Shown: positions 51,984-61,652 of the stretch, in pieces | Position numbering within the stretch: the first letter of the stretch is position 1 | Layout of the letters: every line of letters begins with the position of its first letter | Source of the DNA: Paracoccaceae bacterium | Lineage (GTDB): Bacteria; Pseudomonadota; Alphaproteobacteria; Rhodobacterales; Rhodobacteraceae | NCBI GenBank assembly: GCA_014872875.1 | Contig: WKFI01000021.1 | Span: forward strand, 124,001 to 188,000 | DNA: 64,000 nucleotides | Direction: 5' to 3' | Made by a program: the position numbers and the translations under genes | The notes under the pieces: model-generated | The model's database searches: none | Seen by the model: the letters and a program-made list of their open reading frames with translations, nothing else | Told to the model about the DNA's origin: nothing

Positions 51984-53438
51984 ATGCGATTTCTGCGGCA
52001 AAGCCTGATCGGAGTAGTTCTGGCGTCGATCACACTCGCCCTGCTGGTCTATGCGGGGCAACTGACGATGCAGGCCGTTCAGGAGCGGCTGAGCAACGAA
52101 CGGCCTGCGCCGCCACCACGCGAACGTGTTTTTGCGGTCAATGTGGTGACAGCTCGAATGGAGGCGATCACTCCCGTTCTTCCTGCTTTTGGTCAAATTC
52201 AGAGTCGTCGGACACTGGAGCTGCGGACCGCAATGCGGGGACGGGTGACAAGCCTGGCTGAAAATTTTGAGGAAGGCGGGAGCGTTCGCGCAGGGCAGTT
52301 GCTGGTCGAAATCGATCAGGTCGATGCCCGAGCCGCATTGGACCGGGCTCAGGCAGATTTGCAGGATGCCGAAGCGGAAACCCGTGATGCGGCTCGCACG
52401 TTGGCGTTGGCGGAACAGGAACTGGAGGCTGCCGAGGCACAATCCGACCTGCGTCAGCGCGCGTACAGGCGGCAAGTGGATCTGCAGCAGCGCGGTGTTG
52501 GGACAGCTGCTTCGACCGAGGCGGCGGAACTGTCTGCGGCATCCGCGCGTCAGGCGGTGTTGTCTCGGGGGCAAGCTTTGGCGCAGTCCGAGGCGCGGGT
52601 GGATCAAGCCAAAACCCGTCTGGCCCGGGCGTTGATCGCATTGAAAACGGCCGAGCGGGACCTTCGGGAAACCTCGGTTTTTGCCGAATTTGATGGAACC
52701 TTGCAGGGTGTCACTCTGGTCGAGGGTCGCTTGGTTTCGGCGAATGAAAAGCTGGCAGAGCTGGTGGACCCGAAGGCGCTGGAAGTGGCGTTTCGCGTGT
52801 CAACCGCGCAATATGCGCGTTTGTTGGACGAGAACGGCGATCTGATCCGGTCGCCGGTGACCGTCTCACTGGATGCAACCGGGGCTGGGTTGACTGCAAC
52901 CGGACGTGTCAGCCGTGACAGCGGTGCGGCAGGCGAAGGGCAATCGGGACGTCTGATTTATGCCCGCTTGGATTTGGCGCCGGGTTTCAAGCCCGGTGAC
53001 TTCGTGACCGTTTCGGTTCAGGAACCAGAGATCGACAATGTCGCCAAAGTGCCGTCTTCGGCTTTGGACGCGGCGCGGACTGTTTTGGTACTGGGACCGG
53101 AAGATCGGTTGGAAAGCCTTCCTGTGCAGCTGATCCGCCGCCAAGGAGATGCCGTGTTGATCCGAGGAGAAGGGCTGGAAGGGCGTGAAGTTGTTGTCGG
53201 CCGCACACCGCTTCTGGGAGCCGGCATCAAGGTACGCCCCCTGCGCCAGGACGCGGCTGCACAGCCCGAAGCCACCATGCTCGAGCTGAGCGACGAACGC
53301 CGGGCCCGTCTGGTTGCTTTTGTTCAGTCCAATGAACGCATGCCGCAAGAGGCCAAAACCCGCGCCTTGGAATTGCTGGGAAACACCCAGGTTCCTGCGC
53401 GGCTGGTGGAACGGATAGAATCCCGGATCGGGGGGTAA
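51984..53438 (+). CDS. RND efflux periplasmic adaptor (membrane fusion protein)
   Basis: 484-residue adaptor subunit: N-terminal membrane helix (residues 8-28), lipoyl-like halves around LVEIDQVDARAAL and VFAEFDGTL, a long coiled-coil hairpin (about 115-230, rich in A/E/Q/R), a beta-barrel, and an extended C-terminal helical tail (about 425-484) not seen in standard AcrA-type proteins. Links the pump to an outer membrane channel, whose gene is not in the window. A 106-bp gap upstream may hold the promoter. Forms one operon with the pump gene 6 bp downstream. Confidence 0.93.
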   Translation: MRFLRQSLIGVVLASITLALLVYAGQLTMQAVQERLSNERPAPPPRERVFAVNVVTARMEAITPVLPAFGQIQSRRTLELRTAMRGRVTSLAENFEEGGSVRAGQLLVEIDQVDARAALDRAQADLQDAEAETRDAARTLALAEQELEAAEAQSDLRQRAYRRQVDLQQRGVGTAASTEAAELSAASARQAVLSRGQALAQSEARVDQAKTRLARALIALKTAERDLRETSVFAEFDGTLQGVTLVEGRLVSANEKLAELVDPKALEVAFRVSTAQYARLLDENGDLIRSPVTVSLDATGAGLTATGRVSRDSGAAGEGQSGRLIYARLDLAPGFKPGDFVTVSVQEPEIDNVAKVPSSALDAARTVLVLGPEDRLESLPVQLIRRQGDAVLIRGEGLEGREVVVGRTPLLGAGIKVRPLRQDAAAQPEATMLELSDERRARLVAFVQSNERMPQEAKTRALELLGNTQVPARLVERIESRIGG

Positions 53439-53444
53439 TCAGTC

Positions 53445-56400
53445 ATGATGCGTGATCTGCCCCGATCGGCTGGCGGTTTGCTGAGTTATTTCACCCGACA
53501 CCGAACGGCTGCCAACCTTTTGTTGGTCATTCTGCTGGTGCTGGGCGCAGCGGCCATTCCGAAAATGCGCGCGCAGTTCTTTCCGGATGTGATCGTCGAA
53601 AATGTCCGTGTGATCGTCGAATGGGACGGTGCCGGCCCGGAAGATGTGGACAACGCCATCGTTCAGGCGCTGGAGCCGGGGCTGTTGGCCGTGGATGGTG
53701 TCGAAAGCTCAAGTTCGATTTCCCGTGAGGGCAGCACGACCATTACGCTGGAGTTCGAACCCGGCACGGAGATGTCCAGGGCGGCCGATGACGTACAGAA
53801 TGCCGTTGACTCGGTGACAACTCTGCCCGAGGAGGCCGAAGACCCCAAAGTGCGCAGGGGGGTCTGGCGCGACAGGGTCACGGACGTGGTCATAACCGGT
53901 CCGATCGGGCCGGATCAGCTGGGCATTTTTGCTGACGAGTTGGTCATTCGTCTGTTCGAGGTGGGTGTGACACGCACCACGATCCGAGGACTTGCGGCGC
54001 CTCAGACCCTGATTGAAGTCCCTTCGGCCAACCTGATCATTCATGACATCACCATGGGCGAAATCGCCTCGGCGATTGCCGAAGAAGTGGATGCAGATCC
54101 TGCGGGGGACGTGACAGGAGCCAATGCGCGTGTCCGCACCGGAACCGAAAAACGCGACCCGGACGATATTGCCGCCATCGTGCTGCGGTCGAACCCGGAC
54201 GGGTCTACGTTGACCGTCGGCGATGTCGGAACCGTGCGGCGGGAAGGGGTTGACCGGAACCGATCCTATTTCGTCGGCGAAAACCCCGCCATGTCCATCC
54301 GGGTGGATCGCTCCAATGCGGGTGACGCCATTGATGTCCAGTATCAGGTGCAGGAAGTCGTGGACGATCTTCAGCTGTCACTGCCGCAGGGTGTCACGGC
54401 GGAGCTGATCCGAACGCGGGCCGAGGCGATCACCGACCGTCTGGACATTCTGGTGGACAATGGCTTGGTGGGCCTTGGGCTGGTTGTCTGCCTGCTCTTT
54501 CTTTTCCTGAATGCCCGGATTGCCTTCTGGGTGGCGGCGGGCATTCCGGCGGCAATGTTTGCCGCCATCGCAATCATGTATGCCGCCGGGCTGACGATCA
54601 ATATGGTCAGTCTGTTTGGGCTGATCATTACGCTGGGCATTGTTGTGGACGACGCCATAGTCGTGGGCGAACATGCGGATTTCCGCGCGCGTCGGCTTGG
54701 CGAACATCCGGTTGTCGCCGCGGAAAATGCCGCACGTCGTATGGCGATGCCGGTCTTTGCCGCAACGCTGACCACGGTGATTGCATTCTTTGGCTTGACC
54801 GCCATCGGCGGTCGGTTCGGCGAATTGATCCGCGATATCCCCTTTACGGTGATTGCGGTACTGGTGGCTTCGCTGGTGGAGTGTTTCCTGATCCTGCCTA
54901 ACCATATGAGCCATGCGATCGCTCATTCGGCCAAACAGCATTGGTATGACTGGCCGAACCGTATCGTGAATGCTGGCTTTCGATGGATCCGCGATCATGT
55001 GTTCCGCCCGTTGATCGGCTGGGTCATTTGGGGGCGTTATGTTGTACTGGCCGGGACAATTGTCATTCTGGCCAGCCAGTTGGCGCTGTTTATCGGCGGT
55101 GACGTTAAATGGCGTTTCTTCAACGCGCCCGAACGCGGTTCGGTCACCGGCAATTTTGCCATGGTCGAAGGTGCAACCCGTGCGGACACGCGTGAGATGA
55201 TGCGCGAAATGCAGCGCGCCACCGAAACATTGGGCGCGGAATATGAAGAGAGATATGGCCGCAATCCTCTGAGCTATGTCATGGCCGAAATCGGTGGCAA
55301 TGCCGGGCGTGGCATGTCCGGGGTCGAAGCCAAGGATACCGATTTGCTCGGCGGCATTTCGATCGAATTGATCGACGCTGATCTGCGGCCTTATTCCAGC
55401 TTTGCCTTTGTCGGTGAGCTACAGGACCGGGTACAACGACATCCCTTGGTTGAGAACATTTCGTTCCGCAGCTGGCGGTCGGGGCCGGGCGGTGACGCCT
55501 TGGATGTCCAGTTCTTTGGCACCGATGTGGATACGCTCAAGGCGGCGTCCGAAGATCTGAAGACTGCCCTTTTGCGCTATGCCGAGGTTTCTGCTGTCGA
55601 GGATAACCTAGCGTATGACAAGGAAGAACTGATCCTGGATCTGACGCCTCAAGGTCAGGCGTTGAATTTTACCATCGACAGCTTGGGGCGGGCCCTGCGA
55701 CAGCGGCTGAACGGAATCGAGGCCGCGACCTATCCCGACGGCCCGCGCAGCGCCACGATTCGCGTGGAATTGCCCGAGGGTGAGCTGACGGCGGATTTTC
55801 TGGAAAGAACTCTGCTGCGATCTCCGGGCGGCATTTATGTCCCGCTGGCCGATATCGTTTCGGTCGAGCGGCGCACCGGCTTCTCTACCGTGCGGCGTGA
55901 AAACGGCGTTCGGGTCATCTCGGTCACAGGCGACATTTCCGAGGACGACCCTGCCCGTGCCGAAGCGATTGCCACCGATCTGGAGACCGAAATTCTGCCC
56001 AAGATCGCCAGCGAACGACAGGTCGAATGGCGGCTGTCCGGTTTGAGCGAACAGGAAGACAACTTCCTCAATGACGCCCGCACCGGTTTGGTCCTGTGTC
56101 TTACGGGGATCTATCTGGTCCTGTCCTGGGTCTTTGCCAGTTGGACCCGGCCGCTTGTGGTCATGGCGATCATTCCCTTCGGCTTGGTTGGAACGATCTG
56201 GGGGCATTACCTGTGGCAGGTGCCGCTGAGCATGTTCACCGTGGTCGGGCTGTTGGGCATGACCGGGATCATCATCAACGACTCGATCGTCCTGGTCACT
56301 ACGATCGACCAATATGCCAAGGAGCGAGGGCTTTTGCCGTCTATCGTCGAGGCTACGTCGGACCGCTTGCGCCCGGTATTGCTGACAACCTTGACCACTG

Positions 56401-56864
56401 TTCTAGGCCTGGCACCTTTGATGTATGAGCAGTCCCAGCAGGCACAGTTCCTGAAACCTACGGTGATCACACTGGTATATGGCTTGGGGTTCGGGATGCT
56501 GCTGGTGCTGCTGGTGGTGCCGTCGTTGGTCGCAATCCAGAACGACCTGTCCCGACCGTTTACGGCCCTGCGGCGTTCACTGGCGAGCCCGGGTTGGGTC
56601 CGTCTCGCGGTTCTGGTTGCGGGCCTGCCCAGCTTGGCCTGGCTGGCGGCGACCTTGGGGTTCGCTGTGCTTCACGGTACTTTGCCAGACCCACTGCTGT
56701 CATTCGTGCCGCAGCTGGAAGGCATGACGCCGATGCGGGCTGCCTTTGTGGCATTCATTCCCGGCGTGTTGATGATTGTTCTGGGGGTCTATCTGGTCGC
56801 GGCGCTGGTTTATGTGCTGGCGCGGCGAAGGTCGCAGGCCAGGACGGCAAGCTCGGCCACCTGA
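53445..56864 (+). CDS. RND efflux transporter (AcrB/MexF superfamily)
   Basis: 1139-residue proton-driven inner membrane pump. Twelve core membrane segments and two periplasmic loops are visible, with the charged pair in TM4 (GIVVDDAIVVGEHADF, two Asp) and the second-half GMTGIIINDSIVLV. The C-terminus extends about 100 residues beyond the usual and carries two more hydrophobic segments (LAVLVAGLPSLAWLAATLG; FIPGVLMIVLGVYLVAALVY), which is unusual. Substrate cannot be read. Its last 55 bp overlap the convergent Nudix gene. Confidence 0.95.
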   Translation: MMRDLPRSAGGLLSYFTRHRTAANLLLVILLVLGAAAIPKMRAQFFPDVIVENVRVIVEWDGAGPEDVDNAIVQALEPGLLAVDGVESSSSISREGSTTITLEFEPGTEMSRAADDVQNAVDSVTTLPEEAEDPKVRRGVWRDRVTDVVITGPIGPDQLGIFADELVIRLFEVGVTRTTIRGLAAPQTLIEVPSANLIIHDITMGEIASAIAEEVDADPAGDVTGANARVRTGTEKRDPDDIAAIVLRSNPDGSTLTVGDVGTVRREGVDRNRSYFVGENPAMSIRVDRSNAGDAIDVQYQVQEVVDDLQLSLPQGVTAELIRTRAEAITDRLDILVDNGLVGLGLVVCLLFLFLNARIAFWVAAGIPAAMFAAIAIMYAAGLTINMVSLFGLIITLGIVVDDAIVVGEHADFRARRLGEHPVVAAENAARRMAMPVFAATLTTVIAFFGLTAIGGRFGELIRDIPFTVIAVLVASLVECFLILPNHMSHAIAHSAKQHWYDWPNRIVNAGFRWIRDHVFRPLIGWVIWGRYVVLAGTIVILASQLALFIGGDVKWRFFNAPERGSVTGNFAMVEGATRADTREMMREMQRATETLGAEYEERYGRNPLSYVMAEIGGNAGRGMSGVEAKDTDLLGGISIELIDADLRPYSSFAFVGELQDRVQRHPLVENISFRSWRSGPGGDALDVQFFGTDVDTLKAASEDLKTALLRYAEVSAVEDNLAYDKEELILDLTPQGQALNFTIDSLGRALRQRLNGIEAATYPDGPRSATIRVELPEGELTADFLERTLLRSPGGIYVPLADIVSVERRTGFSTVRRENGVRVISVTGDISEDDPARAEAIATDLETEILPKIASERQVEWRLSGLSEQEDNFLNDARTGLVLCLTGIYLVLSWVFASWTRPLVVMAIIPFGLVGTIWGHYLWQVPLSMFTVVGLLGMTGIIINDSIVLVTTIDQYAKERGLLPSIVEATSDRLRPVLLTTLTTVLGLAPLMYEQSQQAQFLKPTVITLVYGLGFGMLLVLLVVPSLVAIQNDLSRPFTALRRSLASPGWVRLAVLVAGLPSLAWLAATLGFAVLHGTLPDPLLSFVPQLEGMTPMRAAFVAFIPGVLMIVLGVYLVAALVYVLARRRSQARTASSAT

Positions 56865-57244
56865 TCCAGAAGCTGCAACTCCGGCGCGTGCAGGTCCTCG
56901 GCGGAAACCCAGCGCGCATCGGCGGCGTCATCCGCGGCAATTGGCGTGCCGCTGACATAGTCACACAGCACCGCGGCGAGCATATAGTGTCGGGTAACCT
57001 GATCCTGCTCGTCGCGCAAAATCACGTCGATATTGGTGAGATAGGAACGGGGGGTCGCCACCACGCCCGTCTCTTCCTGCAGCTCGCGAACAGCGGCGTC
57101 TAAAGCTGTTTCGCCAAGCTCCACATGTCCGCCGGGAAACCCCCAGCACCCTTTTCTGGGTTCCTTGCCGCGCTGTACCAGAATCACGTGATCGTCTTGG
57201 GCGACAACTGCGATGGCCCCCAGTATCGGAGCATTCGCGCTCAT
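56810..57244 (-). CDS. Nudix hydrolase
   Basis: 144-residue Nudix-fold pyrophosphatase. The Nudix box is GGHVELGETALDAAVRELQEETGV (23 residues spanning the G-x5-E-x7-REUxEExGU pattern), with REL-x-EE. The substrate is unknown; this group cleaves NDP-linked or oxidised nucleotides. The start at 57244 overlaps the upstream DsbD-alpha-like stop (ATGA); the alternative ATG at 57256 is possible. The 3' end overlaps the RND gene by 55 bp on the other strand. Confidence 0.9.
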   Translation of the reverse strand: MSANAPILGAIAVVAQDDHVILVQRGKEPRKGCWGFPGGHVELGETALDAAVRELQEETGVVATPRSYLTNIDVILRDEQDQVTRHYMLAAVLCDYVSGTPIAADDAADARWVSAEDLHAPELQLLDQVAELAVLACDLRRAST

Positions 57245-58059
57245 CCCGCGCTGCATCCCCGGACGTCCACCGCATGGTTCCGACCCAGAACGGTGATCCG
57301 GATCTGGGACCGGTCCAGAGCATAGGCTTCGCCCTCAGTGTGAACCAGTTCCGAGGTGGCGACCAGCGTTCCGCCTTTGCGCTCACTACGGGTTTCAGAA
57401 GCCCATAGATCCGGATGTCCCGGTTCGATTACGGCCACTTCGGTCCCACCTGCCGAGGGCATCGACAGATGCGCCTCAACCCGCATGCCATCTTTGGTAG
57501 GGGTCAGATGACATATGGCCGAGGTCACCCCGGCCTCCCGCGCGGAATATGGTCGCGAGGCAATTGCAGCAGCAATTGCAGGGTTGCGACCGGCTTGGGG
57601 GTCCAGCGCATGATCGAACTTCAGCTCGGACGGGACGCAGACATCTTTGCACACGCCCAGTTCCATCCGGCCCTTCAGGCGGACAGGTTTGCCCGGTTTG
57701 GAGGGCTTGATCTCGACCGGCAGGACCAGCTGGTCCATATATCCAATGGTCTGATAGCCTGACGTTTCAAAGACAGATGGCGTTGGCCAGGTAAACGCGA
57801 CCTCGCCGACATTTCGTGATCCGCGCCAGTTGAACAACGGTGGGATGCCCGCATCGCCGGGCGACCGCCAATAGGTCTTCCAGCCGTCTTTGAGCGTCAG
57901 CCGCAAGGCCGCCCGATAGGTTCCGTCCTGTGTCCGTCCGCCATCCAGTACTTCGATCCGAACCAGATCGTCCATCGAGTCGCCGGCTTTGGCCGCGGAA
58001 ATGCCGCTTGTGGCGGTCAGGGCCATCGCCAGGGCGGAAGCTGCAAGTATCATCCTCAT
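57241..58059 (-). CDS. Exported DsbD N-terminal-like (DsbD-alpha) protein
   Basis: 272-residue protein with signal peptide (residues 1-26, AAKAGD) and a DsbD_N-type domain (DGWKTYWRSPGDAGIPP, YTW-like AFTWPTPSVFET, and the redox pair GVCKDVCVP at about residue 137-145). This is the periplasmic thiol module that in DsbD receives electrons, but the transmembrane and C-terminal thioredoxin domains are absent here. So it probably passes reducing equivalents to partners on its own. Divergent from yqgE. Coupled to the Nudix gene. Confidence 0.85.
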   Translation of the reverse strand: MRMILAASALAMALTATSGISAAKAGDSMDDLVRIEVLDGGRTQDGTYRAALRLTLKDGWKTYWRSPGDAGIPPLFNWRGSRNVGEVAFTWPTPSVFETSGYQTIGYMDQLVLPVEIKPSKPGKPVRLKGRMELGVCKDVCVPSELKFDHALDPQAGRNPAIAAAIASRPYSAREAGVTSAICHLTPTKDGMRVEAHLSMPSAGGTEVAVIEPGHPDLWASETRSERKGGTLVATSELVHTEGEAYALDRSQIRITVLGRNHAVDVRGCSAG

Positions 58060-58221
58060 GCTCAATACATGCGCCTTGTTGCATGAAATGCCAAGTCACG
58101 TTCCGGTCAGGACGGAAAACATGTTGCCGCACTTGATCACACGCGTCCGGGAGGTCATTGTTGATCCTATGGGAGCCGCGCGTGAACCAGGAGAGACGGG
58201 CTTGTTTCAAAAGAGAAATTC

Positions 58222-58779
58222 ATGGATCTGACTGGAAAACTCCTGATTGCGATGCCGGGCATGGGTGACATGCGGTTCGAACATTCGGTCGTTTATCTGT
58301 GCGCCCACTCTGAAGATGGCGCCATGGGGCTGATCGTTAACAAGGCGGCCGTGGACGTACGCATGTCAGAGTTGTTCGAACAGTTGGAGATCAAGCCGAG
58401 TGAACCCGGATCCGACGACATTCCAATTCATTTCGGCGGGCCGGTAGAGACGGCGCGGGGGTTCGTCCTGCACAGTTCGGACTACGACGCGAGCTTACAT
58501 TCCATGAGCGTGGATGAAGTCTTTTCAATGACGGCCACGCTGGACATTCTCGAAGACATTGCTGCAGGAACCGGGCCGGCTAAAATGCTGATGATGCTTG
58601 GCTATGCCGGTTGGGGACCGGGGCAGTTGGAAAACGAGATTGCAATGAATGGCTGGCTGACCACGGACGCTGCACCCGAGCTGGTATTTGATTTGCCGGA
58701 CATTCAGAAATGGGAGGCGGCGTTGCAGACTTTGGGGGTGGACCCGCTGAGTTTGTCGGGCAGCGCGGGGCATGCCTGA
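58222..58779 (+). CDS. YqgE/AlgH family protein (UPF0301)
   Basis: 185-residue protein of the UPF0301 (YqgE) family. Signature stretches: [67 protein letters not shown]. Biochemical role unknown; in Pseudomonas AlgH was linked to alginate regulation, but evidence is weak. GAGAAATTC before the ATG. Divergent from the DsbD-alpha-like gene, convergent with the Sua5 gene. Confidence 0.94.
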   Translation: MDLTGKLLIAMPGMGDMRFEHSVVYLCAHSEDGAMGLIVNKAAVDVRMSELFEQLEIKPSEPGSDDIPIHFGGPVETARGFVLHSSDYDASLHSMSVDEVFSMTATLDILEDIAAGTGPAKMLMMLGYAGWGPGQLENEIAMNGWLTTDAAPELVFDLPDIQKWEAALQTLGVDPLSLSGSAGHA

Positions 58780-58855
58780 ATAGAAGACTCGCGCTTGGCA
58801 GACGAGCTTCATCGCGCATTCCGGCCATGAAGCCAAAGATGAAACTGATCTGCGA

Positions 58856-59803
58856 CTACCTTGGTGCAGCCGCCCGTTTCAGGCGGTCGTTGATGGCGAC
58901 GCCCAATCCATGATCGGGGATCGGGGCCACAGCTATGGATCGGCCCAAGCCGTCCAGCTGATGCAGGTGGCCAAACAGGTTGGCCGCAGCCTCGACAAGA
59001 TTGCCGCTGTCCGACAAGTTCAGATCGCAAGCGACGGGACCGAAGCCCAGATACAGCTCATCTTCTCGCGCGGCTTCGGCGTTCAGGCGCACGCTGGCTC
59101 GCGGTGCGTAATGGGACATCAACTGCCCCGGCGCGGTCAGGGGATCCGAAGAATTCCGCGCGATCAGGGGCGTGTGCAGAGCCGCTTCAAGGGCTTCGGC
59201 CGGCACACCGCCGGGGCGTAGAAGCATGGGTTGTTCTCCTGCCAGACCAACGATGGTTGATTCCAGCCCGACTGAGCAAGGACCATCATCAACGATGGCG
59301 GCAATGCGACCGTCCAGACCGGCTTGCACGTGCAGGGCCGTTGTCGGGCTGATACGGCCCGAAGGGTTGGCCGACGGGGCCGCAACCGGTCCGCCAAGCT
59401 TCGCCAGCAGGCGGCGCGCGGTGTCATGCGCGGGGACACGCACAGCCAGCGTATGCAGGCCAGCTGTCACGAGCTCAGACACGCCATGTCCGTCTTTTAG
59501 TGGCAGCACCAGAGTCAAAGGCCCCGGCCAGAAGGCGGTGGACAGGATCTCGGCCCAGTCGTGCCACTCAACCAAGTCGCGGGCGGCCTCGCTTGAGGCC
59601 ACATGGGCGATCAGCGGGTTGAAACTGGGGCGGCCCTTAGCAGCATAAATACCTGCAACCGCTTCACCCTGACGGGCATCTCCGCCCAAGCCATAGACTG
59701 TCTCGGTAGGGAAGGCCACAAGCTCTCCGTCGCGCAAAAGCGCTGCGGCGCGGTCCAGGTCTTCCTCGGAATCGGACAAAATGACGGTACGTTTCGGGCT
59801 CAT
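58856..59803 (-). CDS. L-threonylcarbamoyladenylate synthase (Sua5/YrdC)
   Basis: 315-residue two-domain Sua5-type enzyme that makes threonylcarbamoyl-AMP for tRNA t6A37. YrdC domain: AFPTETVYGLGGDARQ, AKGRPSFNPLIAHV, WPGPLTLVL, and PSANPSGRISPT with the KR/SxN site. C-terminal Sua5 domain (SHYAPRASVRL) of about 110 residues. It acts with TsaB/D/E, not in the window. Start ATG 59803. Divergent from the acyl-CoA dehydrogenase gene. Confidence 0.95.
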   Translation of the reverse strand: MSPKRTVILSDSEEDLDRAAALLRDGELVAFPTETVYGLGGDARQGEAVAGIYAAKGRPSFNPLIAHVASSEAARDLVEWHDWAEILSTAFWPGPLTLVLPLKDGHGVSELVTAGLHTLAVRVPAHDTARRLLAKLGGPVAAPSANPSGRISPTTALHVQAGLDGRIAAIVDDGPCSVGLESTIVGLAGEQPMLLRPGGVPAEALEAALHTPLIARNSSDPLTAPGQLMSHYAPRASVRLNAEAAREDELYLGFGPVACDLNLSDSGNLVEAAANLFGHLHQLDGLGRSIAVAPIPDHGLGVAINDRLKRAAAPR

Positions 59804-59944
59804 GCTCTGACGCGGCGTTTTGGTTGCTTGAAAGATGGCCCCCGATCAGTAAGGAACCAAGGCCACTCACATACCGGCGCTGTCATCGGATTCCAACCCT
59901 GCAGTCAGGTCCGCGCCGCCCGCAACACAGCCAAGAGGACGCTC

Positions 59945-61648
59945 ATGACCTATCGCGCGCCTGTTCCGGACTATGAATTCCTACTCAAGAACGTGGTGGA
60001 CTTTGACCAGGTCCCTGCCACGGAGCGCTTTGCCGAAGCGTCCGAAGATCTGGTGTCTGCCATCATCTCTGAGGCGGGTAAAATGTGCGAAGAGGTGCTG
60101 GCCCCACTGCAGCGTGGGGGCGATCTGGAGCCTGCGCGACTGGAAAACGGTGTTCTGCGCAGCTCGCCCGGGTTTTCGGACGGGTGGAAAGCGATTGCAG
60201 AAGGCGGTTGGTTGGGAATCAGCGCGCCCACCGATCAGGGCGGCATGGGGCTGCCCATGTCTCTGACGACCGTGGTCAATGAAATGATGAGCGCGGCCTG
60301 CCTGTCGCTGCAATTGGCCCCTTTGATGAGTCAGGGTCAGATCGAAGCCCTCGAACACCACGCCAGCGATGCATTGAAACAGCTCTACCTGCCCAAGCTG
60401 ATTTCGGGGGAATGGTCCGGGACCATGAACCTGACCGAACCGCAGGCCGGATCGGATGTTGGCGCACTCAGCTCCAAGGCCGAGCCCAACGGGGACGGAA
60501 CTTTCGCGATTACAGGGCAGAAGATCTATATCAGTTGGGGTGATACGGATTTCACGGAGAACGTTTGCCACTTGGTGCTGGCGCGTCTGCCCGATGGGGT
60601 ACCCGGGACCAAGGGGATTTCGCTGTTCCTGGTGCCGAAATACCTGCCGGATGCGAAAGGCAATCCCGGTCAGCGCAACGATCTGAAAGTCGTGAGCCTG
60701 GAACACAAGATGGGTCTGCACGGTTCACCGACATGTGTCATGCAATATGACGGTGCGACAGGTTGGCTGGTCGGAGCGAAGCACGGTGGCATGGCAGCGA
60801 TGTTCACAATGATGAACAACGCCCGCCTGGGGGTTGGTGGCCAGGGTGTTGGAGCCGGTGAAGGCGCCTATCAGCATGCCTTGGCCTATGCGTTGGACCG
60901 CAAGCAGGGTAAGACGCCTTCGGGCAGCATCGCAGACCATGCAGATGTGCGCCGGATGCTGATGGAGATGAAGGCGGATCTGTTTGCGGCCCGAGCCATC
61001 CTGCTGGCCAACGCCGTCGCGATCGATATGGAAACCGCAACCGGAGAAGCAGATTGGGCTGCCCGGGCCGCCTTCCTGACTCCGATTGCCAAGGCATTCG
61101 GTACCGACACCGGAATTCGCGTCGCCGAAACCGGGATTCAGGTACATGGCGGCATGGGTTTCATAGAAGAAACCGGAGCGGCCCAGTATTACCGCGACGC
61201 GCGCGTCACGACGATCTACGAAGGGACCAACGGTATCCAGTCCATGGATCTGGTCGCCCGCAAAATGATGGATGGTGGCGATATGGCCCATGCCCTGATC
61301 GACGAGATCGAGGAACAGGCCGAACGCGCCCGCACGACCCATCCGAACATGGCCGAAAGCGTCTGGCAGTCCTGCGAAAGCCTGCGAGAGGCGACCGAGT
61401 GGCTGACCGAACAGGATGACCTGCAGAACCGCTTTGCCGGGTCGGTGCCGTATCTGCGCGCTTTCGCGCGCGTGCTGGGCGCGCATTTTCACCTGAAATC
61501 GGCGATGGCCGATCTGGGCGGTCCGCGCGAAAAGCTGGCCCGGTTCTACATCAACCGGATGCTGCCGGAACATGCGTCGCTGTTGGCTGCAGCCACGGAT
61601 GGGGCGGCAAACACCTTTGGTTTGACCTTGGATGAATTGGCAGGTTGA
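59945..61648 (+). CDS. Acyl-CoA dehydrogenase, DmdC type
   Basis: 567-residue FAD enzyme of the long DmdC type (standard ACADs are about 380). NLTEPQAGSDVGAL, IYISWGD, GLHGSPTCVMQ and VHGGMGFIEETGAAQ are the family blocks; catalytic Glu426 is in TIYEGTNGIQ. The C-terminal domain of about 120 residues is the DmdC/AcdA extension. Roseobacters have several DmdC paralogues, of which only some act on methylthiopropionyl-CoA from DMSP; this copy is not beside other dmd genes so that role is unproven. AGAGGAC precedes the ATG at 59945. Confidence 0.9.
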   Translation: MTYRAPVPDYEFLLKNVVDFDQVPATERFAEASEDLVSAIISEAGKMCEEVLAPLQRGGDLEPARLENGVLRSSPGFSDGWKAIAEGGWLGISAPTDQGGMGLPMSLTTVVNEMMSAACLSLQLAPLMSQGQIEALEHHASDALKQLYLPKLISGEWSGTMNLTEPQAGSDVGALSSKAEPNGDGTFAITGQKIYISWGDTDFTENVCHLVLARLPDGVPGTKGISLFLVPKYLPDAKGNPGQRNDLKVVSLEHKMGLHGSPTCVMQYDGATGWLVGAKHGGMAAMFTMMNNARLGVGGQGVGAGEGAYQHALAYALDRKQGKTPSGSIADHADVRRMLMEMKADLFAARAILLANAVAIDMETATGEADWAARAAFLTPIAKAFGTDTGIRVAETGIQVHGGMGFIEETGAAQYYRDARVTTIYEGTNGIQSMDLVARKMMDGGDMAHALIDEIEEQAERARTTHPNMAESVWQSCESLREATEWLTEQDDLQNRFAGSVPYLRAFARVLGAHFHLKSAMADLGGPREKLARFYINRMLPEHASLLAAATDGAANTFGLTLDELAG

Positions 61649-61652
61649 TTCG

